The notes below the pieces were generated by a model. It searched no databases and was not told the origin of the DNA. It was given only the letters and a program-made list of their open reading frames with translations. A DNA stretch of 17,044 nt, taken from positions 1-17,044 of the forward strand of contig JASLEQ010000090.1 of NCBI GenBank assembly GCA_030151135.1, given 5' to 3'. Source of the stretch: Candidatus Sulfotelmatobacter sp. (GTDB lineage: Bacteria; Acidobacteriota; Terriglobia; Terriglobales; SbA1). The translations under genes and the position numbers were made by a program. This document shows, one piece after another, positions 14,141 to 17,044 of this stretch (its first letter is position 1; every line of letters starts with the position of its first letter).

Positions 14141-15343
14141 TTAAGCTGTCGGTTTGTCTCGCGGAGGTTCCACGGCCATGAACTCATGGGCAAATCGCGC
14201 AGCATAGCCCTCCAGCAAAGTCGGGATGCGATGCGGATCGGAAGACTTCAGAATCAACCCCGCATGATGATGTTTCCTGATCCGCAGCACGATCTCTGGA
14301 TCGTTGTAGGCTGATGTTTCCGGATCCTCCTGTCGCGCGAGAGATAGAATCGCGCCCGCATAATCTTCTCGCGCCGGCGGGAGCTTGTAGATCCCGCCCT
14401 CGCCCGCAAGCTCAATGCGCGCCCACTCCCGCCAGAGATTAATCCCAGTCGCAGCCTCCACCATCTCGTTGATATAAGCTCCGCCCACGCGCGCCGCGCA
14501 CTCCAGAAAATAAAACTGCCCATCACTGTGTGCGCGGATGAATTCCGCATGCGCCACTCCGCGCAGCAGACCTAAGGCCCCAATCAGTTCAAGATTGATA
14601 TTCCGCAAAGCTCGGTCTTCTTCGCCTCCGCGAGGCACAGTGAATGTTGTAAACACTCCCCCATGCGCCACGTTCATCGGAGGTTTCCCGTACTTGCTCA
14701 CGTTAGCAAAAACTACATCCCTCTCCGAAACCACCGAGTCGACGTGGTACACGTCCCCGGGCACAAACTTTTCAACCAGATAATTCGATTGCTTGTCTCC
14801 GAGTTGCTCGAGCAGAGGCCAGAGTTCCGGCTGTGAACTGAACTTCTTAATTCCAATGGCGGACGCTTCCTGCCGTGGCTTGAGCACCCATGGTCCAGAC
14901 ACGTGATCGAGGTAGTACTGAATGTCCCCATGATTTACGACAGGAACAAAATCGGGCACACGAATTTGGCGATCCAGCGCTCTCATGCGCATCGCCAGTT
15001 TGTCCCGGAAATAACGCATGGTCGTGAGTCCCATGCCTGGAATGCGCAAATGCTCGCGTAGCGTGGCAGCCGTTTCCATATCGAACTCATCGAGGGCGAC
15101 AATGCGGTCAATTTTTTCCTTGCGCGCCAGGTGTGTCACCGCCTTCACGATGTCATCCAGAGGAATCTCTTCGGGCAGGTAGTAGGTGTCATCCAGGCTT
15201 TCATGCGGCCAGTCCGCGTCACGCAACTTCTCGGCTGTCAGCAGGAGCACGCGGCATCCTGAGCGCTTGCACTCGCGCATAAACTCCTGCCCTTTTTCGT
15301 ACGTTGTGATGCAAAGGAAGGTTAGTGGTCGTGATTCAGGCAT
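14141..15343 (-). CDS. Stand-alone ATP-grasp enzyme
   Basis: The start is uncertain: ATG 15343 (MPESRPLTFLCITTYEKGQEFM) puts a Rossmann-like first strand at the N-terminus and gives 400 residues; ATG 15376 and a TTG at 15463 are in frame upstream. The ATP-grasp fold is shown by GPWVLKPRQEASAIGIKKF (nucleotide-binding lysine and loop), NYLVEKFVPGDVYHVDSVV (adenine-contacting EKF hinge) and FLECAARVGGAYINEMVEAATGINLWREWARI (late metal-binding Glu and Gly-rich loop). Enzymes of this type activate a carboxylate as acyl-phosphate and join it to an amine or thiol (peptide-like ligases, carnosine-synthase-like, biotin-carboxylase-like). Nothing next to it names a substrate. It is divergent from glpX and precedes the AhpD-like gene by 56 nt. 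Confidence 0.8.
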   Translation of the reverse strand: MPESRPLTFLCITTYEKGQEFMRECKRSGCRVLLLTAEKLRDADWPHESLDDTYYLPEEIPLDDIVKAVTHLARKEKIDRIVALDEFDMETAATLREHLRIPGMGLTTMRYFRDKLAMRMRALDRQIRVPDFVPVVNHGDIQYYLDHVSGPWVLKPRQEASAIGIKKFSSQPELWPLLEQLGDKQSNYLVEKFVPGDVYHVDSVVSERDVVFANVSKYGKPPMNVAHGGVFTTFTVPRGGEEDRALRNINLELIGALGLLRGVAHAEFIRAHSDGQFYFLECAARVGGAYINEMVEAATGINLWREWARIELAGEGGIYKLPPAREDYAGAILSLARQEDPETSAYNDPEIVLRIRKHHHAGLILKSSDPHRIPTLLEGYAARFAHEFMAVEPPRDKPTA

Positions 15344-15428
15344 AGTGCGGCTCAGATCAGGGATGGAGAATACCATGCTCCCAAGACTTGAATCCTTTAT
15401 CGACAAAATCGATTGGGTGAATCCAGTA

Positions 15429-15458
15429 TTTTCATCCTCCCGGCAATTGCTGTATAGT
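15429..15458 (+). promoter_or_regulatory. Candidate promoter for glpX
   Basis: TTTTCA (15429-15434) and TATAGT (15453-15458) are spaced 18 bp apart. Transcription would start near 15465, leaving a leader of about 39 nt that contains a GGCGC/GCGCC stem (15467-15489) just before the ribosome site. Confidence 0.45.
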
Positions 15459-15503
15459 CTCAACCCGGCGCATCACATTTTTCGGCGCCATGGGAGACGG
15501 TGA

Positions 15504-16535
15504 ATGGCGACGCAAACACGACCGGAAGGCAAGGCCCGCACATTCGGGGAGAACATCGAGAGCGATCTGGCATCGCGCTTCTTGCGCGTGGTAGAAGTCG
15601 CGGCCATCGAATCGGCTCGCACGATGGGTCAGGGCGCCCGCAAGCTCAGCGATCAGGTTGCCACCGAAGCGATGCGCCGCACCATGGACTCCATCCCCAT
15701 GCGTGGCACCATCGTCATCGGCGAGGGCGAGCGCGATGAGGCTCCCATGCTCTATATCGGCGAGAAGGTCGGCGCCGAGTTCCCAGACGGCACCGAAGTT
15801 CCAGAAGTTGACATCGCGGTCGATCCCCTCGAGGGCACCAATCTTTGTGCCATGGGCGCTCCTGGCTCCATCACGGTTTTGGCAGCGTCAGAGCGCGGCG
15901 GCCTCCTGAACGCGCCGGACTGCTACATGGAGAAAATCGTCGTTGGACCTTCCTGCAAAGACGCCGTTTACCTGGACGCTCCGGTCTCCCACAACCTTAA
16001 GAATATTGCCCGGCGCCTCGATCGCGATGTCGAAGATCTCGTCATCATGGTGTTAGATCGTCCGCGGCACGAAAAGTTGATTTCCGATATCCGCGCAGCC
16101 GGCGCACGAATCCGGCTGATTGGGGACGGTGACCTCTCCGCCGGAATCGCCGCAGCCGTCATCGGAACCGGCGTCCATGCAGTCATGGGATCCGGTGGTG
16201 CTCCCGAAGGCGTCATCACTGCGGCCGCCGTGCGGTGCCTCAACGGCTACATGCTCGGACGCCTCATCGTGAAACCAGATCAGGAAGAGCGAATCGAACG
16301 CATGGGAATCAAAGACAAGAACCGTATCTATGAAGCCGAAGACCTCGCTCCCGGCAAGCAGATCATCTTCGCCGCAACCGGAGTTACCGACGGCGCACTC
16401 ATGAAGGGAGTTCGCTTCTTCGGCGAAGGCACACGCACTTCATCGGTGATCATGACGCTGCGCACCGGAAAAGTGCGCTTCGTCGACAGCATTCACCTCG
16501 AGAAGGGCCCGGACTTCAAAGTGCGTTTCTCGTAA
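15504..16535 (+). CDS. glpX: Fructose-1,6-bisphosphatase class II
   Basis: ATG 15504 has GGGAG 7 nt upstream. The 343-residue product is full length for GlpX. Diagnostic segments are GEGERDE (73-79), the metal-binding [11 protein letters not shown] (Asp107-Thr112), [43 protein letters not shown] and [16 protein letters not shown]. It dephosphorylates fructose 1,6-bisphosphate to fructose 6-phosphate in gluconeogenesis, using divalent metal, in the cytoplasm. Some class II enzymes also act on sedoheptulose 1,7-bisphosphate; no Calvin-cycle genes are adjacent, so gluconeogenesis is the simple reading. It is a single-gene unit, convergent with the glycosylasparaginase-like gene (12 bp between stops), and no intrinsic terminator is evident there. 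Confidence 0.95.
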   Translation: MATQTRPEGKARTFGENIESDLASRFLRVVEVAAIESARTMGQGARKLSDQVATEAMRRTMDSIPMRGTIVIGEGERDEAPMLYIGEKVGAEFPDGTEVPEVDIAVDPLEGTNLCAMGAPGSITVLAASERGGLLNAPDCYMEKIVVGPSCKDAVYLDAPVSHNLKNIARRLDRDVEDLVIMVLDRPRHEKLISDIRAAGARIRLIGDGDLSAGIAAAVIGTGVHAVMGSGGAPEGVITAAAVRCLNGYMLGRLIVKPDQEERIERMGIKDKNRIYEAEDLAPGKQIIFAATGVTDGALMKGVRFFGEGTRTSSVIMTLRTGKVRFVDSIHLEKGPDFKVRFS

Positions 16536-16547
16536 GCTTTTCAAAAC

Positions 16548-17044
16548 TCACTTTAAGTATTCCGAATTCTTCTTCAATTCTTCCGGAATCGGCGGAAACG
16601 GCGGCCACTCCTGCGAATAGCCCTTGAGCAATGGCGTCGCGACCTCCTCGCGGAGCGTGCCATCGTGCACAACAAACTTATGCGGATGCCCCGCTGAATA
16701 ACCTTCCCACAGGCTTACGCCTGCATAGGCCCCATCTTTGCGCAGCACATAATAGGTCATATCCATGAAGCGAAGTTTGTTCATGTCGCCGTTGTAATTG
16801 CGCACAATGCGCTTCAGCGCGTCTGTACCTGCTTCCTGTGGCGACATCCCATGCCGCATGTTCTCAACAATGGTGTGCGCTCCGGCAACTTTGATATTTT
16901 CTTCCCCGCTTCCGGTCGCACCCGCGGAACCCACGTCCTGGTCGGTATAGCAACCCGCCCCAATAAGGGGTGAATCGCCTACGCGCCCGGGCAATTTGAA
17001 GGCCAGGCCGCTCGTCGTGGTGATGCCCGACATCTCTCCTTTTT
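16548..17044 (-). CDS. Glycosylasparaginase-like N-terminal-nucleophile hydrolase (5' end beyond window)
   Basis: The frame runs in from the right edge; the ATG at 17033 is internal because the family sequence continues upstream (KGE before MSGITTTSG). About 165 residues are visible, corresponding to most of the beta chain. MSGITTTSGLAFKLPGRVGDSPLIGAG and SAGATGSGEENIKVAGAHTIVE match glycosylasparaginase: the GRVGDSP segment binds the aspartyl part of the substrate and TGSGEE follows. The catalytic threonine that becomes the new N-terminus after self-cleavage should lie about 15-20 residues upstream, outside the window, so activity cannot be checked. The enzyme cleaves the amide bond of N4-(beta-N-acetylglucosaminyl)-L-asparagine or isoaspartyl/asparagine substrates. 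Bacterial members are often exported, but the N-terminus is not visible. The C-terminus ends PPIPEELKKNSEYLK. Confidence 0.85.
   Translation of the reverse strand, partial: KGEMSGITTTSGLAFKLPGRVGDSPLIGAGCYTDQDVGSAGATGSGEENIKVAGAHTIVENMRHGMSPQEAGTDALKRIVRNYNGDMNKLRFMDMTYYVLRKDGAYAGVSLWEGYSAGHPHKFVVHDGTLREEVATPLLKGYSQEWPPFPPIPEELKKNSEYLK

Overview
The window reads as ordinary chromosomal DNA of moderately high GC from a Gram-negative soil-type bacterium, most likely an acidobacterium (Terriglobia-like). That placement is inferred from the gene mix: a UpxY/RfaH-type NusG paralogue, a REC-LuxR-Sel1 regulator, a DUF763 protein, a two-subunit IorAB-type molybdenum hydroxylase and a class II fructose-bisphosphatase. 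I saw no rRNA, tRNA, CRISPR array, insertion sequence, integrase or phage gene. The first and last genes run off the window.

Layout. 1-481 (-): 5' part of a NusG-like antiterminator gene of the kind that heads exopolysaccharide operons. It has a consensus promoter at 730-759 and a leader of about 240 nt carrying hairpins and an ops-like 8-mer. 482-1579: a gene-poor divergent region. 1580-2584 (+): degenerate REC-LuxR-Sel1 regulator. 2656-3849 (-): AgaS-like double-SIS sugar-phosphate enzyme. 4043-4327 (+): small His/Tyr-rich exported protein. 4359-4973 (-) and 5095-6045 (+): nicotinamidase-like hydrolase and an exported metallo-beta-lactamase-fold hydrolase, divergent. 6150-7203 (+): a tightly overlapped three-gene operon (ribbon-helix-helix protein, DoxX-like membrane protein, His-containing protein of unknown function), behind a four-unit 8-bp operator-like array and an apparently leaderless promoter. 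7248-7994 (+): exported LolA-like protein. 8053-9258 (-): DUF763 protein. 9368-12102 (+): iorA-iorB, ended by a clear intrinsic terminator. 12435-13616 (+): glutaryl-CoA dehydrogenase. 13629-14084 (-): AhpD-like carboxymuconolactone decarboxylase family protein. 14141-15343 (-): stand-alone ATP-grasp enzyme. 15504-16535 (+): glpX. 16548-17044 (-): 3' part of a glycosylasparaginase-like gene.

The genes do not form one pathway. The metabolic ones (amino-sugar phosphate, NAD salvage, Mo-hydroxylase, lysine/tryptophan breakdown, gluconeogenesis, asparagine hydrolysis) are separate housekeeping or catabolic units in short alternating transcription units. The most interesting parts are regulatory: (i) the NusG-paralogue leader with an ops-core match, next to a divergent regulator whose receiver domain has lost its phosphorylation residues; (ii) the period-8 GTAC array overlapping the promoter of the ribbon-helix-helix operon; (iii) three genes without Shine-Dalgarno whose -10-like boxes lie only 6-7 nt before the ATG, suggesting leaderless mRNAs.
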